NCBI GenBank assembly: GCA_036702975.1
Contig: DATNPX010000029.1
Span: 1 to 64,000 of the forward strand
Direction: 5' to 3'
Origin: DATNPX01 sp036702975
GTDB taxonomy: Bacteria; Cyanobacteriota; Vampirovibrionia; Obscuribacterales; Obscuribacteraceae
DNA length: 64,000 nt
Every line of letters begins with the position of its first letter. The stretch's first letter is position 1. A program made the position numbers and the translations under genes. The notes under the pieces were generated by a model. That model saw only the letters and a program-made list of their open reading frames with translations, did not search any database and had not been told where the DNA came from. Of this stretch, positions 42,962 to 50,872 are shown one piece after another.

Positions 42962-44332
42962 ATGAGAGACCGCATAATACTAGCTGCATTAACACTGGGT
43001 GTCTGGATCGGGCTGAAATCCATCGACGATTTCGTCACTGGCCCGGAAGTGCTGATTCTGCTATCGGTTGCGGTCGTGATCATGGTCACGCACAGCGTCT
43101 GGCTCATGGCTGCGCAGGGCAGATGGCGTCGGAAGGCTCGTAAAGCGGGTCTGGTCAAGCAACCCGACGGCAGCTATCTGGCTGTCACCGGTAATGACAG
43201 CGCTCCTGATGACGCCTGGAAGCCGTGGATCGACATTTTCATCGCCGCCAAAAATGAGCAGCGTGTAATCGAAAACACGATTCGCAACTTCTTCAAACTC
43301 GATTACGAAAATTTCTATCTCTGGATTATCGACGATTGTTCCTCTGATGATACGCCTTTCATCCTGGAGCGTTTGAAAGCAGAATTTCCGCGCCTGAGAG
43401 TGCTGAACCGAGCTTACGGCAGCTGCCCGGGCAAATCTGCAGCCTTGAACGAAGCGTTGCCTCTGGCCAGGGGCGAAGTGGTGGCAGTATTCGACGCCGA
43501 TGCTTATGTCGCACCGAACTTCTTCGCCCTCACCCTCCCGGTGTTGGACCAGGACGGGGTCGGAGCGGTACAAGCCCAGAAAAGAATCTTCGAACATCAA
43601 ACTGGCGCGCTTGTTGAATGTCAGGCTTCTGAATATGCAATGGATACACACTTCCAGATGGGGCGCGACCTCATCGGCGGTGCCGTTGAATTGCGAGGTA
43701 ACGGTCAGCTCATTAAACGTGCTGCTCTGATCGACGTTGGTGGGTGGAACAACAAGTCTCTGACCGACGATCTTGATTTGAGCATGAGATTGCTGGTAAG
43801 CAATTGGGATGTTCGATTCTGCCCTCACGCTTACGTATGGGAAGAAGCAGTGCCGACGGTCAAAGGTCTGCTCAGACAGCGCAGAAGATGGGCAGAGGGC
43901 AGCATCAGACGCTATCTGGATTACATTTTCCCGCTCAATTCACCAACCAGACTTTCACTCGTTGAACGGCTAGACACCATTGCGTTCACAGTCTATTTTG
44001 TCGTTCCAGCCTTGATGTTCCTTGAGGTCTCCTCTGAGATTTCTCGGCTGGCGATGGGTGTTCCTACCTACGGCAAGTTTTTTGCCCTGATATCACTGGC
44101 GGTGTTTGTAGTAAGCCAGTTGAATCTTTTTGTCGCTATCAGAATCTACCGAAGGAAAATGTCGGTCTGGCACACCTTGCTGCACAGCTTCCAGGTCGGT
44201 ACTTATGTGTTCGCTCACTGGGTGCCGGTAATTTTTGTTTCTTTCTGTCAGATCATTTTCGGTAAGAGCGCATCGACGTGGCATCCGACGGAGCACGTTG
44301 GAGTTGCACATTCTCTTACTGACGCCACATAG
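42962..44332 (+). CDS. Family 2 glycosyltransferase, processive polysaccharide synthase-like
   Basis: The 456-residue membrane protein starts at the ATG at 42962, not at a TTG seven codons before. Two helices lie within the first 55 residues. The GT2 domain has the FIAAKNEQRVIENTI start, the aspartates in IIDDCSSDD and VFDADAYV, and the QRRRW motif that marks processive beta-glycan synthases. Two or three helices follow (AFTVYFVVPALMF and later). This is like cellulose, hyaluronan, chitin and poly-N-acetylglucosamine synthases. The product cannot be told. It may make the polymer modified by the MBOAT system 20 kb away, but nothing proves that link. Confidence 0.87.
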   Translation: MRDRIILAALTLGVWIGLKSIDDFVTGPEVLILLSVAVVIMVTHSVWLMAAQGRWRRKARKAGLVKQPDGSYLAVTGNDSAPDDAWKPWIDIFIAAKNEQRVIENTIRNFFKLDYENFYLWIIDDCSSDDTPFILERLKAEFPRLRVLNRAYGSCPGKSAALNEALPLARGEVVAVFDADAYVAPNFFALTLPVLDQDGVGAVQAQKRIFEHQTGALVECQASEYAMDTHFQMGRDLIGGAVELRGNGQLIKRAALIDVGGWNNKSLTDDLDLSMRLLVSNWDVRFCPHAYVWEEAVPTVKGLLRQRRRWAEGSIRRYLDYIFPLNSPTRLSLVERLDTIAFTVYFVVPALMFLEVSSEISRLAMGVPTYGKFFALISLAVFVVSQLNLFVAIRIYRRKMSVWHTLLHSFQVGTYVFAHWVPVIFVSFCQIIFGKSASTWHPTEHVGVAHSLTDAT

Positions 44333-44926
44333 AAATCTTCGTAACCATATATAGTGTCGCAGGTAATTTTTCTCGCTGCAGCTCGGTATCATTTGAACCC
44401 GGTGCGAGTCGAAGTGGCTGGTCAAAGACGACCGGCACTCGTGCCTTTGGCGCGGATGATTTTTTCATGGTCAGGCAGAGCGGGAACAATCTTCGTCAAA
44501 GCAATGTCGATAGTCTTGGTATCATCCGTGGTGTTTTCAAGAATCAGGCTCCTCTCTTTGCAAGCTGATTATCTGCCACACGTTTGGGTCATCGAGTTGT
44601 CAGAGTTTCACTACCACCAATTGATCTCTTGGAATCACCCGTGGTGCCCAGATATAACCAAAAAGCGCTTGGCGACCGGCTTTAGATATTAGCGACCGGC
44701 ATATCGTACATATACGACTTGCAAAGAGATGACGTTTTCAAACAAACATTTTACAAGGATAAAAAACGCGCAAGAGCGCGCGCTGTTTTGCGTCTTCGCA
44801 TACCTACTATAAATTTCAACAGCTACGAAGATGGACCTGAACGAGAAAATGGGTACAATGGTGCATGTCTTGTGGCCGAGTTGGTCCAGGATTGGTGGTA
44901 GTGATTGCTAAGAGATGGAGATTTGC
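44333..44926 (+). other. Non-coding gap before the Gly-rich gene array
   Basis: No convincing gene is present. A frame of 112 codons at 44354-44692 has no ribosome site and unlikely composition. Near 44765-44795 a GC-rich inverted repeat (ACGCGC, four bases, GCGCGC) lies in an AT-rich setting. The rest probably holds the promoter of the downstream array. Confidence 0.5.
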
Positions 44927-45316
44927 ATGCTTAAGAAGTTAGCGTCCTCTTTCATTCTAGCCTCGGCTCTAGTTGGCACGTTGGTTGCACCTTCGTTTGC
45001 TGACGATGACACTTTCAAAAGCATTGTGGTTTTCCCAGTGCGTGTAGTCGGGACTGGAGTTGGTATGGCTGCTGGAGTACCTCTGGGTGCTTTCAAAGAC
45101 AGCGTAAAAGGCTACATAAAAGCCTCGAAAGCTATGTCAGGTAAGCTCGGAAACGAAGACAACGGCGGATGCCAGTTCTTCGGACAAGTCCTCGGTGGAC
45201 CTTTCGGTTTCGTCGGTGGCGGTGCTTACGGAATGTTTGATGGTGCCGTCCATGGTGCCAAAGAAGGTTATTCGAAACCGTTCAGCAAGGACACATTCAC
45301 TTTCAAAGATGAATAG
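44927..45316 (+). CDS. Small exported Gly-rich protein, tandem family copy 1
   Basis: The start is the ATG with GGAG 6 bases upstream, four codons inside a longer frame. The 129-residue product has a Sec signal peptide (LKKLASSFILASALVGTLVA, cut near SFA). The mature part carries Gly-rich hydrophobic segments (GTGVGMAAGVPLGAFKDSVK and GGPFGFVGGGAYG) and the shared ending HGAKEGYSKPFSKDTFTF. The G-x3-G spacing suggests glycine-zipper helices that pack in or against a membrane. It is the first of four neighbouring relatives. The family and function are not recognised. Confidence 0.75.
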   Translation: MLKKLASSFILASALVGTLVAPSFADDDTFKSIVVFPVRVVGTGVGMAAGVPLGAFKDSVKGYIKASKAMSGKLGNEDNGGCQFFGQVLGGPFGFVGGGAYGMFDGAVHGAKEGYSKPFSKDTFTFKDE

Positions 45317-45358
45317 TCAACAGATGAACTCTAAGTACTAAGTTGTTGTGAGGATTAA

Positions 45359-45383
45359 GAGGGTGGTTCACTGAACCATCCTC
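45359..45383 (+). terminator. Hairpin between Gly-rich copies 1 and 2
   Basis: GAGGGTGGTTCA pairs with TGAACCATCCTC (12 pairs with one G-U). No T run follows, so it may act as an attenuator or mRNA stabiliser rather than a full terminator. Confidence 0.55.
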
Positions 45384-45403
45384 CTTGTCAGGTGAATATC
45401 AAA

Positions 45404-45781
45404 ATGAAAAACAAAATGTTGATGTTGTTGAGTGCAGCAGTTGTTTCAGTCGGAACAGCAGCTCCCTCATTTGCAGATGGTCCGCTTAGCTCAGGCGCAA
45501 GCCTGGTTGGCGCAACCACAGCCGTCATCATTGATACGCCAGAAGGCGCTATCATCGGTGGCGTCTACTCTGGTCCTAAGCATTGCTGGCATGGACTTGC
45601 CTCTGCATTCGGCGATGAAAATGGCTGGAAGCAGAACATTGTTGGAGCAGTAATGGGCATTCCTATCGGAATGGTCTTTGGTGTTCCATACGGTGCAGTA
45701 CATGGTCTCTACCATGGCGCAAATACTGGATGGGAAAAACCATTCAGCACCGAATCGTACATCGTTACTGAAGAAAAGTAG
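45404..45781 (+). CDS. Small exported Gly-rich protein, tandem family copy 2
   Basis: This is a 125-residue paralogue. The ATG at 45404 has AGGTGA 8 bases upstream. The signal peptide runs through LMLLSAAVVSVGTAAPSFA. The mature part starts with GPLSSGASLVGATTAVIIDT and then has repeated Gly and Tyr-His-Gly elements (YGAVHGLYHGANTGWEKPFS), ending SYIVTEEK. The last 25 residues are nearly shared with copy 3. It lies between two intergenic hairpins, and probably belongs to one transcript with copies 1, 3 and 4. Confidence 0.75.
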   Translation: MKNKMLMLLSAAVVSVGTAAPSFADGPLSSGASLVGATTAVIIDTPEGAIIGGVYSGPKHCWHGLASAFGDENGWKQNIVGAVMGIPIGMVFGVPYGAVHGLYHGANTGWEKPFSTESYIVTEEK

Positions 45782-45787
45782 AAACTG

Positions 45788-45820
45788 ACGGCCCGAGGTC
45801 GAGCCAAACCCTCGGGCCGT
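45788..45820 (+). terminator. Strong hairpin between Gly-rich copies 2 and 3
   Basis: ACGGCCCGAGG pairs perfectly with CCTCGGGCCGT across an 11-base loop, 6 bases after the stop. It is followed by ATTAAC rather than a T run. It could be a weak terminator or a processing or stability element within the array. Confidence 0.65.
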
Positions 45821-45843
45821 ATTAACTGGAAAGACGGTGGTAA

Positions 45844-46248
45844 ATGAAGATGAAATCTCTAGGTCGTATTGTTTGTTCGGCAATGATGTTGGTTGGTGTA
45901 GCGGCTCCTGCCTTTGCACTCGACTACGAAGCGAAACCAGTACATTGGGTACTGATGGCGCCTTTTAGAACCGCAGGTGCCTTGAGTGGCGCTGCAGTTA
46001 GCGGATTAGTAAGTGGTCCTATTGAAGGTGGATACCATGGTTCAATCCGTGGCATGCACCACGTAGCCGGCAAATTCGGCGACGAGAAGGGTGTCTCTCA
46101 ACAAGTTGCAGCCGTGCCTCTCGGCGGCGGTTGTGGCATGGTGCTCGGTGGCGCTGAAAGCGGCTACCATGGCATGAAGCATGGTTGGAAGCTCGGCTGG
46201 GAAAAACCATTCAGCCGCTGGTCCTACATCACCATGGAAGAGAAATAA
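45844..46248 (+). CDS. Small exported Gly-rich protein, tandem family copy 3
   Basis: The 134-residue paralogue has a signal peptide ending near APAFA. Its body has GALSGAAVSGLVSGPIEGGY, then HGSIRGMHHVAGKFGDEKG, and the ending MKHGWKLGWEKPFSRWSYIT. The motif G-W-E-K-P-F-S is shared with copy 2, and G-x-K-P-F-S with copy 1. GDEKG or GDENG also recurs at the same place in copies 2 and 3, and GNEDNG in copy 1. A GGTGG is close before the ATG. The function is unknown. Confidence 0.75.
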   Translation: MKMKSLGRIVCSAMMLVGVAAPAFALDYEAKPVHWVLMAPFRTAGALSGAAVSGLVSGPIEGGYHGSIRGMHHVAGKFGDEKGVSQQVAAVPLGGGCGMVLGGAESGYHGMKHGWKLGWEKPFSRWSYITMEEK

Positions 46249-46284
46249 GGCTGGCTTTTTAAACTAGGAAGATTGGAGTTAAAA

Positions 46285-46731
46285 ATGAAGAAAGTACTCT
46301 CCACGCTGCTTGCTGCTGTCGGCTTAACTGTCGGTATGTCAGTTCCAAGTTTTGCGTATCCAGAGCGTCCTGAATCAGCACGCGTCTGGTATGAAATTGA
46401 ATATTTTCCTTGCCGTCTGGTCTCGATGGCCGTCACAACAGCTTGGGACATTCCTACAGCTATGTTCCAGGACGCTATCAAAGGCTCTATCGGTGGGACG
46501 AAAATGGTTGCACGCAACCTCGGCAACGAAGATGGCGTGTATGAGTTGATCGCTGGTGGCCTCACTGGCGGACCTGTTGGTTTTGTCGCCGGCGGCGCCT
46601 ACGGCGCTCTCCACGGTGCTGCTTACGGCATCCACCACGGTTTTGTAGGCTATCCAAGCCCACACAGCGGCAGCCACAGCATGATCTTCCAGGGCAAAGG
46701 CTTTGTTGTTCCTTACGACGACAACTACTAA
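46285..46731 (+). CDS. Small exported Gly-rich protein, tandem family copy 4 (divergent C-terminus)
   Basis: This 148-residue paralogue starts at the ATG with GGAG 6 bases upstream. The signal peptide is MKKVLSTLLAAVGLTVGM, with cleavage near SFA. It shares GNEDGVYELIAGGLTGGPVG and FVAGGAYGALHGAAYGIHHG with copy 1, but the K-P-F-S ending is replaced by a His/Ser/Gly-rich stretch (YPSPHSGSHS) and a hydrophobic end with tyrosines. A strong terminator follows, closing the array. Confidence 0.75.
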   Translation: MKKVLSTLLAAVGLTVGMSVPSFAYPERPESARVWYEIEYFPCRLVSMAVTTAWDIPTAMFQDAIKGSIGGTKMVARNLGNEDGVYELIAGGLTGGPVGFVAGGAYGALHGAAYGIHHGFVGYPSPHSGSHSMIFQGKGFVVPYDDNY

Positions 46732-46767
46732 AAAGTCTTGATCTAGGGAAAAGTTTGGCTCTTGAGA

Positions 46768-46806
46768 GATATTGGCCCAATTTTGGGCCAATATCTTTCT
46801 GTTTTC
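46768..46806 (+). terminator. Intrinsic terminator closing the Gly-rich array
   Basis: A perfect 13-base inverted repeat (GATATTGGCCCAA and its complement, two-base centre) is followed by TTTCTGTTTTC. It lies 37 bases after the stop of copy 4. Confidence 0.85.
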
Positions 46807-46970
46807 ATTTTTTTGGGGCATAAGATTGGAGAAGCTCGATCCGTGCCTCGCGATTGCTAGTTGGAATTCTTCCGCCCTGATAAACTAATGATCAGCGAAA
46901 CGTAGCAGAGAGCCGCAAGGCGCACAGTTGGCGTTGAATTGGTGTTGGAACAACAAAGGGTTTTAAGAGT

Positions 46971-48251
46971 TTGGAGATTGCAAGGGAACGACGCGCCGGA
47001 CCGAAAAGAATCGGCGAATTGCTGGTAGCAGCTAACGTAATCAAACCCGAGGTCTTGCTTGAAGCGCTTCAAGTCGCCAAGAAGTCCGCGACACCGCTTG
47101 GTCGCGTGCTCATGGGCATTGGCGAGTTGACCGAGCGCGACTTGCAGACGGCCATTGAAATTCAGTCTCTCCTTCGCGAAGGCGTAATCTCAGCGGAGTT
47201 TGGCATACGAGCTCTAAACGTCGCCATTAAGGGCTGTATTCCGCTGGAAGAGGCTTTTACCCGCCTTGGATGGAAAGCGCCCCAGCGCGAGACAATGCCC
47301 GGCAGTGAGCTTGGAGAGCTCCTTCTGGAGTCCGGCGCTGTGACACGAGAGAATCTTCAGGAGGCGATGACTCAAAGCCAGGAAAACAACCTGCCGCTGG
47401 GTCGATGCCTGGTCCTGGCGCGTGCCATCCCATCAACACTACTGACCTCGGCGCTGACGGCCCAGGTGCTTCTGCGAGATGGCAAAATCACTAAAGACCA
47501 AGCTGTTAGCGGAATGCGTGCGGCAGCCCGCAAGCACCAGACGATTGAAGTCTCTCTGCAAGAAGTTGGCGCTTTCAAACCTGTGCAGGCGAATATACGC
47601 GTTGGCGATTTGCTCATGTCCGCAGGTCTCGTCACTGAAGGTGACAAGATTTCAGCTATTGAAATGGGTCTGGTTCAACAGCAACCGATCGGACAGGTCC
47701 TCGTGCAAAACGGCATGATCTCAGAGACGATGCTGAAAGAAAGTCTAAAACTTCAAGAGATGGTGGCAAAGGGAAATTTGACCGGAGTGCAAGCTGCCGA
47801 TATCTTGCGCGCAGCCAACGCTCGCAACTGCCCGATTGAAACAATCATTTCAGAGCGAAGCACCAAAGAAGATGAGATCGCCAGAGCCAATGCTGTAATT
47901 GAAATTCTCCAGCAGGCCGGATGCTTGACTCCTCAAGACATGGCAAAGGCAGAAGGCGTCAGTCGTCAACTCAACGTCAGTCTCGGAGAGGTCATGCTCT
48001 CGACCGGAGTTATCGACAAGAAGCTTCTCCAGGCCGCTGTTCAGGCACAGGGTTTTGTGGATGACGATATCTTGTCGAATAGTCACGCTGTAGCTGTTCT
48101 GCATTATTGCCAGAAAACAGGAGTCGATTTCCCTGCCGCGCTGAAAGAAGTGGCGTACACCCCACCAGCGGAGACAGCCGACCCGGCATTGCAACAAAAT
48201 TCCGGGTGGCTTGGAAAACTCTGGTCGAAAGTTAAAAAACCGGGCGAATAG
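46971..48251 (+). CDS. Cytosolic protein made of repeated MshEN-like helical modules
   Basis: The 426-residue protein begins at TTG (AAGAG close upstream). It contains at least three copies of a module like the N-terminal domain of type II secretion and pilus ATPases (MshEN). The module pattern is IGELL-G-I, L-EAL, PLG-VL-GI and L-Q-LL. Visible copies start at KRIGELLVAANVIKPEVLLE, SELGELLLESGAVTRENLQE and IRVGDLLMSAGLVTEGDKIS. There is no ATPase domain, no membrane helix and no signal peptide. MshEN domains can bind cyclic-di-GMP, so a sensing or adaptor role is plausible. A related module is seen in the protein at 62374-62982. Confidence 0.75.
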   Translation: MEIARERRAGPKRIGELLVAANVIKPEVLLEALQVAKKSATPLGRVLMGIGELTERDLQTAIEIQSLLREGVISAEFGIRALNVAIKGCIPLEEAFTRLGWKAPQRETMPGSELGELLLESGAVTRENLQEAMTQSQENNLPLGRCLVLARAIPSTLLTSALTAQVLLRDGKITKDQAVSGMRAAARKHQTIEVSLQEVGAFKPVQANIRVGDLLMSAGLVTEGDKISAIEMGLVQQQPIGQVLVQNGMISETMLKESLKLQEMVAKGNLTGVQAADILRAANARNCPIETIISERSTKEDEIARANAVIEILQQAGCLTPQDMAKAEGVSRQLNVSLGEVMLSTGVIDKKLLQAAVQAQGFVDDDILSNSHAVAVLHYCQKTGVDFPAALKEVAYTPPAETADPALQQNSGWLGKLWSKVKKPGE

Positions 48252-48728
48252 AAGGCACTGTCACCATTCGTAGTGCTTAAGTTGTCGTTCTATCTGCCAT
48301 ATGTTCTGAGGATCTGATCTGCTGGGGGTATTGTGCCAGGCAGCCTCTTGGCGACACTATATTTAGTGCACTACCCTGCCACATCTTGTGCGATCGCCAC
48401 CACAAATGGTGCATTACTGTTTTTAGATCCTGCTAAATCGTCCAGTCTGACAGTGTTTCCATAGCCGGAAAAAATTTCTTGATCGCAGGTAATAATTCCG
48501 AAACTGGGAATAACAGTTTTAGAGTCGAATCAAATTCGATTGAGCAACGGTCAGATGTAGACTGCGTTATACATACTGAACAGATATGCAATGCTTAGCG
48601 TATGTTTATCTGAAAGCAATCCACTTCCAAGCCGTCAAGAGATAGACTAGAGAAGCAGTCCAGCAGGACAGTAAGCGCTTCCAAATAATTTCTTCGCAGC
48701 TGCTGCGAGGAAAGCGGAGTGTACCAGG
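48252..48728 (+). other. Non-coding gap, nothing recognised
   Basis: No gene, terminator with T run, or RNA gene is seen. A short inverted repeat (CACTATATTTAGTG) lies near 48354-48367. The downstream third is AT-rich and probably holds the promoter of the next gene. Confidence 0.5.
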
Positions 48729-49334
48729 ATGGCATTTAAACCGATTACTCCAATCAAGACGATGACTGCGGCTATCGCCATGGCTGTAATGTTTATGTCG
48801 ACCGCAGCTCAGGCTGAAACACCAGGGCAGTTTAAATGGTGGACCGAGAAGCAAGCGAATGGACATCGCTGGGTAAAAGCTCAGATGCTCATCCAGGCGA
48901 CCCCAGACATAGTCTGGCAGAACATCCACAACGAGCAGAACGCCGACCAGGACCTTGTCTATCGCAAAGTTTTGAGCAAAGGTGTCAATGACGTTGTCTC
49001 GGAACAGAAATTGCACCACTTGCCTTTTATCGGCACAGCTGTGAGCACCATGCATACAACCGAGGTGCCTCTGAAACGCATCGACTACGAGATGGTCAAA
49101 TCCGACCGTTTCAAAGCGTTAGAGGGCAGCTGGGTTTTGAATCCGGGACCGAACAAATCTACCTATCTCGAACTTTCATCATATTGCGATATCGGAATTC
49201 CTGTGCCGCGACCAATCCGGGAAGGAATCACCGTCAAAAAGCTCGAAAAGCGTTTGATCAACGTCAAGAAAAATTCTGAGTACGCCCAGGTCCAAATCGC
49301 TGAAGACAAGCCACAAAGCGAACGCTTGAACTAG
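48729..49334 (+). CDS. Exported START/SRPBCC-like protein
   Basis: The 201-residue protein has a signal peptide (TMTAAIAMAVMFMSTAAQAE). The mature part looks like a START or polyketide-cyclase fold. VKAQMLIQATPDIVWQNIHN is the typical first strand and helix, then VYRKVLSKG, MHTTEVPLKRIDYEMVKSD, and a C-terminal helix KLEKRLINVKK. Such folds bind hydrophobic ligands. Export to the periplasm suggests lipid or coenzyme handling in the envelope, but that is inference. It converges on the zinc-finger gene 6 bases away. Confidence 0.7.
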   Translation: MAFKPITPIKTMTAAIAMAVMFMSTAAQAETPGQFKWWTEKQANGHRWVKAQMLIQATPDIVWQNIHNEQNADQDLVYRKVLSKGVNDVVSEQKLHHLPFIGTAVSTMHTTEVPLKRIDYEMVKSDRFKALEGSWVLNPGPNKSTYLELSSYCDIGIPVPRPIREGITVKKLEKRLINVKKNSEYAQVQIAEDKPQSERLN

Positions 49335-49340
49335 TTTGAA

Positions 49341-49883
49341 TTATCCTTGCAGAGCGGCTTCGAGCTCCTGCATGTCTTTAGTTTCGACGTTCTTGCTGTT
49401 GGTTCTTACCTTCGCGAAAAACTCTTCTGGGTCTTCGCCGGCTTGATCCGCGATGCATGCTACATGCACGTAGCGAGGTCCACTGCGTGGAAACCCGGAT
49501 CCCTCATCTTCGCTCTCAATGGCCACGCGCAGATGACCCTTTTCGATCTTTTCCGAACAGCCAACGCAGGAAGCGCGTGCGGTCGGTGCATATTCGGCGT
49601 AAGGCAACACCGTTGGTTTCTCGTTTTTGGCGTTGGCTTCGATCGCCTTCAACAACTCTTCTTTGTCCGGCACTTCCTGATCAGTGTCATCAAGAGCTTG
49701 CTTCAACGCAGAGGGCTTCTTTTTAGCTGCACACGGCAAGTGATGCCAGTTGTAAGTCATGTCGCCTGCCGAAAATGCATTTGGCACTTCCTCGCCAAAT
49801 CGAAGTTCGCCTTTTGCGATCGGCTGTTTGCAAGTGCGACAGCCTGCCCGTCCAGTTTTGGCTGTTTCAATTATGTTTGGCAT
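49341..49883 (-). CDS. Protein with two PARP-type zinc fingers
   Basis: The 180-residue protein carries two modules that look like the nick-sensing zinc finger of poly(ADP-ribose) polymerases. In the first, AKTGRAGCRTCKQPIAKGEL is followed by YNWHHLPCA. In the second, APTARASCVGCSEKIEKGHL is followed by YVHVACIA. Each has the C-x2-C and H-x2-C ligands and the G/A-R-A-x-C approach seen in the family. There is no ADP-ribosyltransferase, ligase or kinase domain. The linker is acidic. GAGG lies 5 bases before the ATG. A role in binding broken DNA is an inference from the eukaryotic domain. Confidence 0.75.
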   Translation of the reverse strand: MPNIIETAKTGRAGCRTCKQPIAKGELRFGEEVPNAFSAGDMTYNWHHLPCAAKKKPSALKQALDDTDQEVPDKEELLKAIEANAKNEKPTVLPYAEYAPTARASCVGCSEKIEKGHLRVAIESEDEGSGFPRSGPRYVHVACIADQAGEDPEEFFAKVRTNSKNVETKDMQELEAALQG

Positions 49884-49981
49884 AAAATCCTCACTGCTCC
49901 GTTGTAAGAAATGTTAGAGCACCTGACACTTATTGTCCAGGTCAGCATCAGGACTCCGCATGACACCATATTCGGTATCGC

Positions 49982-50674
49982 TCAGCGGCACAATGCAATC
50001 ATCTTCTCTAACTTTATCCGATTGTCGGCCCATTCTCGATCGAGCATACGAAACCAGGCCGTGTCTCGGTTCCGGTCTTTGATGATCAAGTGCGATTCCT
50101 GCACGCCCTCGAATACAAAACCCATACGCAAGGCCGCGCGCCGTGACCGTTCATTGAGGGCATTACACTTCCACTCCAGGCGGCGATAACCGAGGTCAAA
50201 AGCATGTTTAAGCATCAAATAAGTGGCAACCAGGTTGTAGCCCTTCCCTTGTACAATCGGGCTGTACCAGATGCTGCCCAGTTCGACTTTCAGGTGCTCT
50301 GGAGCGTTATTCATAAAGGTTGCGATGCCCACTAACTGCTTGCTGGGTATGTCAGAAACGCACATCGCAAGACCGTTGGGATTGTCCGCTAGAGCTTTTA
50401 AATACGCATCGAACTCGCTCTGGTCAGCAAACGGTCCATTATTCATATATTTCCAGATCCACTCGTCTGCGTCGTATGGCGCAACTTCACCCAGCGAATT
50501 TTTTATAGGCGAACCATTTGATATCTCGAAAAGAGTCTTGCCAACAGCATCTACGTCAATTGGCGTCAGGCGAACGTAGGCATGCTCGAGCACGACAGGG
50601 TTCACCCTGAGCGGCAATTCATTCCGTCTCGCCAGCACTTCCAGACTCAAAGTTTGCGAACCGGTTATTGTCAT
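49982..50674 (-). CDS. GNAT acetyltransferase (RimJ/RimL-like)
   Basis: The 230-residue protein matches ribosomal-protein-type and amino-acid-type GNAT enzymes. It has LEHAYVRLTPIDVDAVGKTL near the start. The acetyl-CoA loop region is IWYSPIVQGKGYNLVATYLM, followed by GYRRLEWKCNALNERSRRAA and LRMGFVFEGVQESHLIIKDR. There is no signal peptide. The target is unknown; family members acetylate ribosomal protein N-termini, antibiotics and small amines. It is divergent from icd across 198 bases. Confidence 0.88.
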   Translation of the reverse strand: MTITGSQTLSLEVLARRNELPLRVNPVVLEHAYVRLTPIDVDAVGKTLFEISNGSPIKNSLGEVAPYDADEWIWKYMNNGPFADQSEFDAYLKALADNPNGLAMCVSDIPSKQLVGIATFMNNAPEHLKVELGSIWYSPIVQGKGYNLVATYLMLKHAFDLGYRRLEWKCNALNERSRRAALRMGFVFEGVQESHLIIKDRNRDTAWFRMLDREWADNRIKLEKMIALCR

Positions 50675-50798
50675 GGCTGCTCCTTGCTGATATCACCCTG
50701 TTCTGGCTCCTTCCTGGCGCCCGGTCAGCTTATTACTAAAAGCTGATCATTTGCTAAGACTACTCCTTAAACTGTTAATCTTAATGGCTAGCGTGACG

Positions 50799-50821
50799 GA
50801 GGACTCAGCGTCTGACTCCTC
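50799..50821 (+). promoter_or_regulatory. Leader hairpin upstream of icd
   Basis: GAGGACTCAG and CTGACTCCTC form a 10-base stem with one mismatch and a 3-base loop, 51 bases before the icd ATG. It is not followed by a T run. It may stabilise or control the icd mRNA, or be an operator. Confidence 0.4.
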
Positions 50822-50872
50822 GTCTTTAGATAAATTTGGGTGATGCGACCCGATCTAAAAAGGTGAAAACAC

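Noticed and set aside
43061..43828. 255-codon minus-strand frame opposite the GT2 gene
   Set aside because: The GT2 catalytic motifs fix the plus strand as coding.
44354..44692. 112-codon frame in the gap before the Gly-rich array
   Set aside because: No ribosome site, and composition unlike neighbouring genes; no family likeness.
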